64,000 bases of DNA. It comes from Trogon surrucura (Eukaryota > Chordata > Aves > Trogoniformes > Trogonidae). Positions 51,001 to 61,700 of the stretch are shown one piece after another. Under the pieces are notes generated by a model that saw only the letters and a program-made list of their open reading frames with translations, did not search any database and was not told the DNA's origin. The stretch is taken from contig CM036617.1 of assembly GCA_020746105.1 (NCBI GenBank), positions 36,795,898 through 36,859,897 on the forward strand, in the 5' to 3' direction. A program made the position numbers and the translations under genes. Position 1 is the first letter of the stretch. Each line of letters begins with the position of its first letter.

Positions 51001-52157
51001 AAATCTCATTATCTTTAGCAGAAAAAAATTTACTAACAATTATGAATATCTTTGATGACCTAAGATCTCAATGGATGGTATCAATATATATTGGAAAGTT
51101 TAAAATGTATACAAACTTGAATTTGGTAATTTAAAGTCCCAAATTTATTGTTTAATGCAGAAAACAAAATCCAAAATTAACCCCAATTTTTGGGTGGAAA
51201 AAGAATAAGAAAAGACGGGAAGTGGACAGAAATGCTTGTGGTTCACTATCTGATAGCCGGTATACATGGAAGTCTCTGAGATATATCACTATCTCCTTTT
51301 AAATGAAAGTGTCTCCCATTAAACACGAAGAACAGAAAGGAAAATATTAAGTTCCTCTTCCCATCTTCTTTCAGTTCAAGTACCAAACAAAAAGAAGTAT
51401 GTTTGAGTCATAAAAGTCTCCTGCACACTTGTGAGATGAGGGATAGTTCCCATGTGTAGAGAGACAACAATCTTTCATTGCATGAGATTAACTGCCTTTT
51501 CATCTTAGAGGTTTATGATTCTATCATATTCTAAATGCACATTGTATTCTTGGGAACAAAACCAAGACTGCTGACAGACAGAAATCAGTGAACGCAAAGC
51601 TCTGTTGGTGATGAAAATGTTTGGTACTGAAAGGTGGCCAACAACTCCAGTTTTCTCTGCTCATATGAGTACCAGTGGGTGAATATTCAGACAAGGTCTA
51701 ATGAACAGATGAACAGTTTAGTGGGAAAGTTAGGCTTCTAAAAGCCTTTATGACTCCCTTTGAAACTACTTTTTTTTTGTAAAGTTTTGGCTATGTTTTC
51801 ACAGTACAGCACCTTTGCTATTCTATTTCATTATTCATTAAGAAATTAACTCTCATATACTTGAGAATCTGTATGTTGAATGGTGCAGCCTGACTTCCTT
51901 GGCTTAATGTTTACATAAGGCACCTGGAATGAAAGAAAACGACAGAATATTTTATTGTCACTTGAGCATGGAAAAAGAGAGTAGTCTTGAGGAAATGGCA
52001 ATAAGTAGAAAGTAGATCATACTGGGCAATGAGAAAAATATGGGAAGGATAGAGATGAAAGAGTAATCTAAATTTAAGACTCAGTAATTTTCAAAAAGAG
52101 TTCTTTCTCCGGGGAATCAGTGATACTAACAGCCATGGGAGACTCACAATGAAAAAT
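48009..52157. other. Unassigned sequence
   Basis: AT-rich except for a GC-richer patch at 48240-48660, where I see no domain, splice pattern or repeat family. A long T run lies at 49785-49799. No gene is supported. Confidence 0.45.
50889..50935 (+). repeat. Short tandem duplication, about 23-bp unit, two copies
   Basis: T8 followed by CAATAGGTAATATAA, then T8 followed by CCAATAGGTAATATAA. The two units differ by a single base, so the duplication is recent or conserved by chance. Confidence 0.85.
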
Positions 52158-52660
52158 TATAGAATCATAGAATGGTTTGTGTTGGAAGGGACCTTAAATA
52201 TCATCTAGTTTCAACCTTTGTTGTCACGCCCTTATCCAGGATGTCCTGGATAGGAGATGCCAGGGACACCTTACTCTAGACTAGGTTGCTCAAAGACCCG
52301 TCCAACATGGCCTTGAACACTTCCGGGGAGAGGGCATCCACAACTTCTTTGGGCAACCTGTTCCAGTGTCTAATTGCTTCTAAATATCTAGGTTGAATTT
52401 ACTCTCTTTCAATTTAAAACCATCACCCCTTATCCTGTTACTTCATTCCCCATCTTTCCTATAGGCCTCCTGTCAAGTACTGGAAGGCTGCTACAAGTTC
52501 TCTCTGGAGCCTTTTCTTCTCCAGGCTGAACAACCTCAGCTCTCTCAGGTTGTCCTTGTAGGGGAGCTGGTCCAACCCCCTGATCATCTTTGTGGCCCTC
52601 CTCTGGACTCACTCCAACAGGTCCATATCTTTTTTTGTGTGTTGAAGGCCCCAGATTGTT
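52158..52660 (-). mobile_element. CR1 LINE, 3' portion, with an unusual insert in its tail
   Basis: Begins ATAGAATCATAGAATGG, then TTGGAAGGGACCTTAAATATC. The next part, CAACCTTTGTTGTCACGCCC to 52258, is about 25 bp longer than the same place in the other copies, which go straight to the CAGGGACACC block. The rest is standard: CCAGTACT-type coding remnants, CAGCTCTCTCAGGTTGTCC, TGATCATCTTTGTGGCCC, and a break near 52660 after the block for the LDPLE or HKDD region. Inactive and 5'-truncated. Confidence 0.88.
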
Positions 52661-54214
52661 CTGGAATCTCTTATCATGGTTTTTCAGACTAAAAAAAAAT
52701 CCACAGCCTTTACTATAATGCTCTGAGACCATGACAACACTTCACTAAGGCCACTATATGTTCAAAACACCAATTACTCGACAATAGCTTGAAATAGATC
52801 TGAACTAGTGAACTAATTTAACATTTCCAAAAAGCACGTGAATGGCCTGGCTTCTTAGAAAGGTTTTCAAATGTGTCTGAGAAAGGTGAGGTGTTTAAAT
52901 ATGCAGATATCTCGCCTTATTTGTCCTACCCTCAGAAATGTCAGTGAACTTAACTTTTATTGATTTAAATGACATTAATTTCAATGAGAGTGGACTAACA
53001 AGACATGTTCAGAAAATCCTACAAAGCATCTACATGAAAATTAAAACCCCTAAATACCTTTGTAAACCTGACCCTTTTCTACTTAGAAATACTTAGAATC
53101 AAAGTGAAGGGCAGGGGGATTTGTACTTTGAAATTCCTGTGACTTAGACAAGTAGATGCTTCTGGAAATCCTAAAACATGGGAATGAATCTGTTATTTTA
53201 TACTCTTTTAATATTTTCTTCCTTCATTTCATTGACATGAACAAATAAAATATGCAGGCATGTGGTTTACTGTAGGATAGCAGTGAATTAGGATGTGCAG
53301 GAAAGTAGTAAGAAACAAATGAAGGTTGCAATTGATATTCATCCTGGCTAAATCTGAATAGAGAACAGGACAATAGAGGTGAATGTACTTGAGAAGAGAT
53401 ATAAAAATTGAAATAGCAACAAAGTCTGCACTTTTTTTTAAACTGAATACATTTTTTTCTGAGACATTTTTACAATTATGATATTCTCAGAAAGGCTGAG
53501 AAATGGATGGCTGTTATTCTTCTTGGGTACTACGTTATAAGATCCTTAAAAGAAAAGTGGAAAAAATTGTGCTTTTCCAACTGCAGCAATTCATTAAAAC
53601 AACTAAGGAGTGATTTCGTGCATCTCAAAGCTCATAATACACAGAAGACTCTTGGGAGGAGCAGGAACTCCACTCAACATCATCTCAACAAAGCAACAGA
53701 AAGCACAGTCTTCAATGTCCACCAGCATCCAAGAAAACAAAGATTCTAATACCTCTTGTCTATTTATGTATGAGCTTATTTTTATAGTTTCCAAGGAGTA
53801 GATGAAATCATTTTGTTTCTTCTTTTGACTAGTCCTGAATCATAACATACAGATTGGGAATTTTCTGCTATGAAATCCAATACAAAGGAACATTTGTCTT
53901 ATACAGAAAATATGATTACTGTTTCGGTGTCTCTTAGAGAGACTAGCTATTTCTTACTGGTTTGCCACTTGAATGGTTTGTCAACATAAGACTGAAGTGG
54001 AGATAGCAAGTATAAACCTCTTGCTGTTAGTTTTACTTGGATTGACAATGAAATTATCTCCTTGTATTGAGAATAACTTTCACATTCAAATGAAAATTTC
54101 TGTAAAAGATCAATTTTTAATTTTTGCTTAAAATTATACCTAAAATCATATAATGTATTTTAGCAATTAAACCCCACTGTTGCAAGTCATGTTTACTAGT
54201 TTTATTCATCTTAT
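52661..54214. other. Unassigned AT-rich sequence
   Basis: No gene is supported. The words around 53040-53080 (CCCCTAAATACCTTTGTAAA) resemble ends of an old dispersed amniote repeat, but I cannot name or bound it. Confidence 0.45.
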
Positions 54215-54905
54215 ATCATAGAATGATAGAATCGTATCAGCTGGAAAAAACCTAGATCATTGTGTCCAGCCTTTGTCCCAGTGCTTTCAACCTATTAAAT
54301 GATCCCCCGCAATGCAACATCCACCCGTCTCTTAAACACCTCCAGGGACGGTAACTCAGTCTCTTCCCTGGGCAGCCTGTTGCAATGCCTGACAACCCTC
54401 TCAGTAAAAAAATTCTTCCTAATGTCTAACCTGAACCTTCTCCGATGCAATTTGTATCTGTTTTCCCTTGTCCTATATTTCTCCACTAGGGAGAACAGAT
54501 CAACCCCCTCCTCTCTACAACCTCCCTTCAGGTAAGTTGTAGAGAACAATAAGGTCTCCCCTCAGCATCCTCTTCTCTAGGCTAAACAGCCTCAGATCCC
54601 TCAGCCTTTCCCCATAAGACTTATGTTCTAGGCACTTTACCAGCTTGGTAGCCTGTCTCTGTACCCACTCCAGCACCTCGATGTCCCTGTTGTAGTGAGG
54701 AGCCCAAAACTGGACACAGTACTCGAGATGGGGCCTCACCAAAGCAGGTGACAGGGTCATGATCACCTTCCTACTCCTGCTGAAAACACTATTCCTGATA
54801 CAGGCCAGGATGCCTTTGGCCTTCTTGACCACCTGGGCATACTGCTGGCTCATGTTCAGCCGGCCATCTATGAACATTCCCAAATCCCTCTCTGCCTTGC
54901 AGAAT
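54215..54905 (-). mobile_element. CR1 LINE, 3' portion
   Basis: Reversed tail ATCATAGAATGATAGAATCG at the left. On the minus strand two good open stretches follow. The first is [20 protein letters not shown], then [20 protein letters not shown] and [20 protein letters not shown] (54515-54883). The second is [20 protein letters not shown] (54295-54549). A frame change separates them. It begins in the C-terminal part of RT. The tail variant differs from the other copies (TTTGTCCCAGTGCTTTCAAC). Confidence 0.92.
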
Positions 54906-57883
54906 CATCTCCCATAAAATCACAGAAAATTGCAATATTATGTAAACATTTCATGTTCTTCTTAAAATAAATAAATAAACTTAGATTTACTGTGGAGTGA
55001 TCACAATCTATCTATACCTTTGGGCTTGCATGACTTCTGTGCAGCTACTTTGGCATCCATACTGTCAGGTTTAGGCCACCATGTCTTCATGTGCCACTTT
55101 CAGAATACTATAAATGTCTATAAATCCCACATTTTCTGGTTGCATCAGTGTCTTTCCAAGGAGAATACTACGGGTGTGCAACAAAGTTTCCAGGGGAGAT
55201 GGATGGACTGTGGCAACAGGACTATAAACAATTGACTTTGTAGTCTAGCTATGTCTGTGCCAGACTATGTCTGTGTCGTCTTGGGTACTCTCCATCCGTA
55301 TGTAAATGTTCTAAAATTTTTCTTAAATCTGAACTTCACCCTGAGTTGGCCTGCAGTCAGTGCCAATAGACAGTAAGTTTCTATACCATCCGAACCTGAT
55401 CTGATCTAATTGACCTGAACTTACATTTGATAAATAGGATAAATACACCCTTATAGGACCAGAATTTTCTTGTTTGCTTTGGCTACAAATTATTCAGCAA
55501 GAAATCTACAGGACTTAATAGGGCAACTCTTATGGCATGTTTGCTGACCTTGCGCTCTTTTCTGCTACTAATAGCTAGACTGTGCAGTATTTCTGATGAG
55601 CAGGAAATACTACTAGAAATTATCAGCAGAAACACTCATGAAAGGAAATGATCACATGTATGAGTGACAACCACACAAATCTGCCTCTGAACCAGCAGCA
55701 AACTCCAACTTCAGTTCTTTAATGTCTTCTCTTTCTACTGTCTCAGGGGAGATGATTTTCTCCACGGCAAAACTCTGCAAGGCAGATTCGACAACTTTGA
55801 GTCTAAATTAAACTACTCAAGGTAGATTTGACATATCTGAGTTTAAATTAAACTCTCTTTCATATAAAATTAAAAGTTTTGAACAACGTATGGGGGTATA
55901 GAACAAGAAGTCAATGGCACGATGGCATGATCAAGGTTTTTTAAAGTTCAGAATAATAGCCTGAAAAATTAAACTTTGGCACTTATCAGACTAAAGCACA
56001 AGTTAGTTGTAAATCACAACGCACGGAAACTTTTGTTAAACCTATATATGGAATTTTAATAGTTCAGTTCTCGAAAGTGCATAAGTTTAATTTAGCTTTG
56101 CTGTTTATTCATTACTCTGGCTGAGACATTGGTTCAAATCTAAATTCCAGTTCTCTACTGTTTGCTTAGGTTCTCTTTCAGTAAATAAGATTGATAATAT
56201 TTTCAAGTGTATCTGAAAAGAGTGTACTGATTTGAGAATGAAGGACAAAAATCAACTTATTCTATACATATGCACAGACCCTGGGGTGAGGGGGAGTGTA
56301 GAAAAATATTTCGTTTAGAAAACCTGATAGGTGATGCAGAGAATGATTACAGCTGCTTCCTTGTAGCCCTGCATGTCTCTCTGGGTTTCCGTAATGATAC
56401 AACTCTCTGCAGAGATGGCATCTCCCTTTATGCTTAACTCTAGTAGTCAATATAAGTTGAGAGTAACATATCACCTGTCTACCGTCCTTTGACATTCAGA
56501 TTTGGATGGAGAATCACCTACGCTTTCCCAAAGTCCAACACAGAATCTAGAAAATTTACATTTGATTAGGACTACAAATCCTTCCAACCCCAGTGATGCA
56601 CTGCAGGTAGTGTGTGTTTCTTGTCTAATGGTATAATCCCTATGATAAAACATCATGTCCACAGGGTATTCATGTATGTTGTTTTAGAGAAAATGTTCCC
56701 TAGAAAGAGGAATTCAAAACGATTAAATCTACTTTCTACAGATATTTTGCTGTTATTGAGCTGTGATACTGAATGGAAGCCTGTTGGTGGTGTGAGTCCT
56801 AAATGGACAAATATTAATTGTATCCTCTCAGTTTCCTGTGTTTTCAGTGGAGAGGTAAATATAACTGATGCAGAATCTCCCCTCTTCAGGTCCTTAAGAG
56901 CACTTACAGCTCTCCACAGACTATACACAAAATTAGTGGTTTTACTTGCCTAAATATGAACTGAGATGATGGCACAAATTTCAGAACAGGAGGCACAGAC
57001 TAGCTCAGACCCCAGGATATTGGCTTGGGGCAATACATAGATCTGTGGTGTCATGAGTACTAGAAATATTGCTCACCTCATTTAATGCTTATGGTACTAG
57101 GGCTGTTATGCCAACTATGTGGAGACATTTTACATTTTGACTGTTACACCAAAGAAAATATTTTTAATATATTTGATTAAGCAGAAAAAAATGCTTAATT
57201 TCTAGAAGTGAATTCCGAATATGAATGTGGAAAACTGTGTTTTGTTTTTTTTTTTTTCTCCTGTCAGAACAGTAATGATTTCTTCTAACTCTTAGATCCT
57301 TGCAATTAGAGTTTTATATGTTTTGTTATTTTTCAGTGCCAAGGACCTCTAAACTACTCTGGTTTAAATAAATACTAGCCAAAATGTATCCATTTGTTTT
57401 TCTGTACTTAACCATCTGTGATGCTTACTTTGGTTATCTAGCAGTATTTAATGCACTCTTTTTAAAAACCAGAATGCTTCTATAAGATTCATTACTTGAT
57501 TATTGCATTTGTATTCTGGAGTTATAGAAGTAATTGGTTTGGGTACTAAATAAAAATAAAATTGGAATAAGTAATCTAAAGGCTTACCTTATAACGTTAG
57601 AGTACCTTCCTCCAGACAGTCAGAAACTTCACAAATGTAAATTGCTCCATTTCACCCTCTAGCAAATTGTTCGCTGCAATAACGGTACAAATAATGATAT
57701 ATTCAATCTACTGGATGGCTTTGACCCAGTACCACTATGACATTTATACTAAACCTCACCCAACTTCCCCAGCTCTTTTACTTTCAAATTCCTTTAATGA
57801 TAGATATGTAGAACAACTGGTCTCTGTTGTGGTACATGCTATACCTTCACCATGGCCATACTCTGGCTAAAACTTCTCCCAGA
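54906..57883. other. Unassigned sequence
   Basis: No gene is supported. A 40-bp duplication at 55778-55857 is listed separately. A 12-13 bp word CTATGTCTGTG is repeated at about 55248 and 55265. Minor open frames at 56612-56953 and its opposite strand show no domain. Confidence 0.45.
55778..55857 (+). repeat. Imperfect 40-bp tandem duplication
   Basis: The unit beginning GGCAGATTCGACAACTTTGA at 55781 recurs as GGTAGATTTGACATATCTGA at 55821, and both continue with GAGT, TAAATTAAACT and a CT-rich end. The two copies differ at several positions, so the duplication is not very recent. Confidence 0.85.
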
Positions 57884-58071
57884 ATCATCATAGAATCATA
57901 GAATGGCCTAGGTTGGAAGGGACCTTAGAGATCATTTAATCCAATCTCCCTGTCATGGACATGGATGCCTCTCAACTAGATCAGGCAACACATGGGGACC
58001 AAACAGGAATTGAACCCGTGACCTTTGATGTTTCAGCACCACGTTCAACTGAGTGAGCTGAATCAGCCCTC
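57884..58071 (-). mobile_element. SINE with tRNA-Ile head and CR1 tail (TguSINE1-like)
   Basis: Read on the minus strand, 58070-57995 is tRNA-like. It has an A-box region TTCAGCTCACTCAGTTGAAC, then GTGGTGCT as in vertebrate tRNA-Ile(AAT), then AAGGTCACGGGTTCAATTCC. The last holds a good B box (GGTTCAATTCC, plus strand 58006-58016) and the T-arm. The anticodon stem no longer pairs and the loop does not read AAT, so it is not a working tRNA gene. About 10 bp later the sequence becomes a CR1 3' end (CTAGTTGAGAGGC, GGATTAAATGATC, CCTTCCAACC), ending in ATTCTATGATTCTATGAT. A pol III tRNA head plus a LINE tail is the classic SINE structure. The tail implies mobilisation by CR1 enzymes. TguSINE1 and related passerine SINEs have this build, and the name is given from recognition only. 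Confidence 0.85.
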
Positions 58072-60564
58072 AAAGCGTGAGCTGGAGTTTGTCTCATAGA
58101 GACAACCCAGAATGAAGTTGCACCACAGCTATACAACTCCACGGGCAGCTAAAAGAAAGCACTGTAGCTTGTTATTTTTCTTTTTCCTGGTTACTGTAGC
58201 GATTGGGGACCAAGAACATTGTAATTTGTTGTTGGAGGACACAAGCAGCAGTTTTCTGTCACTTAAAACTTCCCTGCCACCCAGAGAGCTGAAGCTCCAC
58301 CCACTTGCCAGTATGAGTAAAGAAATGAACAGGCATATAATATACTTTTTTCCTTATTTACTTGCAAGATACAGAGAAAAATACAGGATAAGCTTACTCC
58401 CTAAAGTCCAAGATGCTTTATAGCTGAGAAAAAGCTATGATATGTGACAAGAAATAGAAAAAAAAAATGCACTTTTTTTCTTGATTGCAAAAGTACTACT
58501 TCACTGGAGTTCTGGTACCTTATTTTTAAGTACAATTTTTTAGCAGATCCAATAATTGTGGCATCTCAAATGATAAAAGGAGGTGAGGACAAAAATGTGG
58601 AGGACAGCAGCAGATATATAGGACAGAATGTAAAAGCATAGTCTATTGACCGCAAACGATTCCTGCATGTTATTCTTATTTATTGAAATGTTCCCCTGTT
58701 GTTCCACAGACCCAATAAAGGCAGAGTCATTAATCCATATCTCTACAGAGTTATAAGGAGGCTATAAGAGATATTATACTCTTATACAGATGGCCCTTGG
58801 TCTAGGAGGGTTGAATAAAGTACCATTGTTGTTCTAATTAACTCTAAAATGACTATGTCAATTGCTTTGCTGTGTTTGAAACCTTCTGTTCTCATATGTT
58901 TTGATGAGTTGTTTATTCACAAAAAAATGCTTAGATGTTTTGTTGGCCTCAAAGCAGCACTCAGAAAGGTACTGAAGTTGGTAGAATTAGCTTACACCCA
59001 CTTGTCAGGCTAGCAGAATGTGTTAACAGACTTCAGGAAATGTTCCCTTAGACCATCATTGATTGAAGGGTAAAGTCTATGACTGTAGCCTGTAAATATT
59101 TCCTGGCAGTAATTCAATATAGCTGGAGCTCACAGTTCTGTAATGAACTGCAACTCTAACTTCCTCTTAAACAAGGCTAGCACCCAAGTTCGTTTACAGA
59201 AGTCTTTACAAAATGAGGCTACCACAATCCTTACTCAACTCTTTGAAAGATTAGTAGTAAATTAAATGCTGGCACACAAAGTAAATTAGAACATCAAACA
59301 ACACCGGAATAATAAACTTTAAAGAGTGTACCAAATTATGTTCAGCTTGCAAAAGGCAAGATATGTAAATTACACCCAACGCACCAGGCAACCACTGTGC
59401 ATATAACTGTGTGAAATGTAATGGGAGGTACATGTATTTATAGCTGTTTTGAAGTTATTTGAGTGATTCCTGCATAGCTAGCCTCCAGGAGTACATTAAG
59501 GCAAATGTTGACATATGGTTTGGTCTTGCATTTGCAAACATATACTGCACAACCACATTAAAACAACAACAACAGCTCACATATGTTTATTTACTGATCA
59601 GGTGTTTTAGAGAAAACAGTTTGTTTCTTGGATGTTACTTCACACAGTTTAAAGGGTGCTTAGATGTATGCATGGATACCTCTGGTTTCTCCAGGGCTTC
59701 ACACAGATTCTTGTACTCCCTGCATGTTGAAAACCTGTGATTTTTTGAAAGAAAGGCAGTTATTTATAAATTATATAAATGGAGAGAAAGAGGAGGGAAG
59801 GGGAAAGGAAATTTTCCATTATTTGCACGAGAGAAGTATCAAATCCCATTTCCTTCCTGAGAAACTGTGCACTGCAGTGCTATGGGATATATATCAAGTA
59901 TGTGGTTGAGTTTTAATCTGAATAGACCACATAGGTATAGTGGGGGTTGAGAGAATGGTTATATTTTACAGTTGGAGTTCAGAGAAATATGGTTTGTCAG
60001 AAAAACATAAAGAGGTATCCACTATGTTTTGGCAGGTGTCTTGGCACAGTAAGAAAAGTCACTAGACTGCCAGAAGATCAGTCCAAGTTATTGGAGGGCA
60101 TGTCTGCAAATTAAGTTTGACTTGAGGTCCAGCTGAATTAACAACTGCTGTGCATAACTTTAACTACATTGCTCCTTACATGTTCTGGCTTAAACACCCC
60201 ACGTTTTATATCCAAAACAGGATTCATATTAATTTTAAAGTGGGCATACAAAAAAAAAAAAAAAAAAAAAAGAAAAAGCAGGAAAACACACACAGTTCTT
60301 TTCCACCAAGTTCCAGGCGAATGTTTTCACCTGTGTGCAACAGAGCAGTGCTACCTCTTGCATAATTTTTCCTTTGGCCTCATGATATGCATTTCTGCCA
60401 AAACAAGGAAAGCTAGCAGATCAGTGATCTTGAAAAGGTGGGTCAAGCCCTTTGAGCCTAAGGTTATTTTAAATCTCACATTTTTTTGGCTGAATTCTAT
60501 TACTACTAAGCTAAACCAAACAATACTATTCTTTTCTCTGTTTATGTTTTTGAGTAAGTTCAGT
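58072..60564. other. Unassigned AT-rich sequence
   Basis: No gene is supported. An A22 run is at 60250-60271, not preceded by any retroposed gene that I can recognise. Open frames near 60150-60624 run through this poly-A and into the next CR1. Confidence 0.5.
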
Positions 60565-61286
60565 CATAGCGTTACAGGCTTGGGGAGGAGTGGCTGGAGA
60601 GCTGCCACGCAGAGAGAGACCTGAGGGTGTTGATGAACAGCAAGCTGAAAATGAGCCAGCAATGTGCCCAGATGGCCAAGAAGGCCAACGACATCCTGGC
60701 CTGTGTTAGGAATAGTGTGGCCAGTAGGACCAGTGAAGTGATTGTGCCCCTCTACTCGGCACTGGTGAGGCTGTGCCTTGAGTCTTGTGTGCAGTTGTGG
60801 GCTCCACAGCAGACGAAGGACATTGAGTTGCTGGAGAAGGTACAGAGAAGGGCAGCCAGAATGATTAGAGGACTAGAAGGTAAGTCTTATGAAGAGAGGC
60901 TTAGGGAGCTGGGGCTGTTCAACCTGGAGAAGAGGAGACTGAGGGGAGACCTTATCACTCTCTACAACTACCTGAAAGGCAGCTGTAATGAGATGGGTGT
61001 TGGCCTCTTCTCCCTAGTGAATGGCGATAGGAGAAGAGGGAATGGGTTCAAGTTGAGCCAGGGGAAGTTTAGATTAGATATTAGAAAAAACTTTCTCACC
61101 AAGAGGGTGCTGAAGCATTGGAATGGGTTGCCAAGGGAGGTAGTAGAGTCACCATCCCTGGACATGTTTAAAAAACGGCTGGATGTGGAGATGGTGTAGT
61201 GTTAGGTTGGTGTAGGGCTGTAGGTTGGACTTGGTGATCTTAAGATCCTTTCCAACCTTTATGCTTTTATGATTCTCTGATTCTAT
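60565..61286 (+). mobile_element. CR1 LINE, 3' portion with an intact 190-codon frame
   Basis: Starts at TACAGGCTTGGGGAGGAGTG. The frame 60627-61199 is unbroken: [100 protein letters not shown] and [20 protein letters not shown]. It ends at the natural stop (TAG, 61197-61199) of CR1 ORF2. The 3' UTR GTAGTGTTAGGTTGG follows, with a decayed octamer tail ending near 61286. Because the catalytic RT part and the endonuclease are missing, the frame is a relic. The intact frame implies relative youth. Confidence 0.93.
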
Positions 61287-61389
61287 ACTGACATGTGTTA
61301 GACAAAGTCTTGAGGATGTCTATATGATCTGCTGGTCACAATTAGGCAGCACAGTCCTAAACCCATTGAAAACTGAAGTGCTACTGGAC

Positions 61390-61700
61390 ATGAGCCAGGC
61401 TCTTCTCGGTGACAACCACTGATAGGACAAGGGGTAATGGGCTGAAACTGGAACAGAAGAGGTTCCGCTTAAACTCGAGAAGAAACTTCTTCTCAGTGAG
61501 GGTGACAGAGCCCTGGAACAGGCTGCCCAGAGAGGCTGTGGAGTCTCCTTCTCTGGAGACATTCAAGACCTGCCTGGACACGTTCCTGTGTGGCATAATC
61601 TAGGCATTCCTGCTCTGGCAGGGGGATTGGACTTGATGATCTTTCAAGGTCCCTTCCAATCCCTAACATTCTATGATTCTATGATTCTATGATTCTATGT
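61390..61700 (+). mobile_element. CR1 LINE 3' fragment with four tail octamers
   Basis: Starts near CATGAGCCAGGCTCTTCTC and runs open (61409-61603) as [40 protein letters not shown] and [15 protein letters not shown] to the ORF2 stop. The tail is GCTCTGGCAGGGGGATTGG, then four near-perfect ATTCTATG units (61668-61700). The clean tail suggests one of the younger insertions in the window. It lies about 100 bp after another CR1 in the same orientation but of a different tail class, so the two are separate insertions. Confidence 0.93.

Noticed and set aside
57995-58070. A functional tRNA-Ile gene
   Set aside because: The anticodon stem does not pair, the loop does not read AAT, and the sequence continues into a CR1 tail, so it is the head of a SINE.
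60250-60271. A22 run as the tail of a processed pseudogene
   Set aside because: No retroposed coding sequence or polyadenylation context is recognisable upstream, and similar A or T runs are scattered through the window.
60627-61199. A 190-codon open frame as a host gene
   Set aside because: It is the C-terminal part of CR1 ORF2 and ends at the CR1 stop before the CR1 3' UTR.
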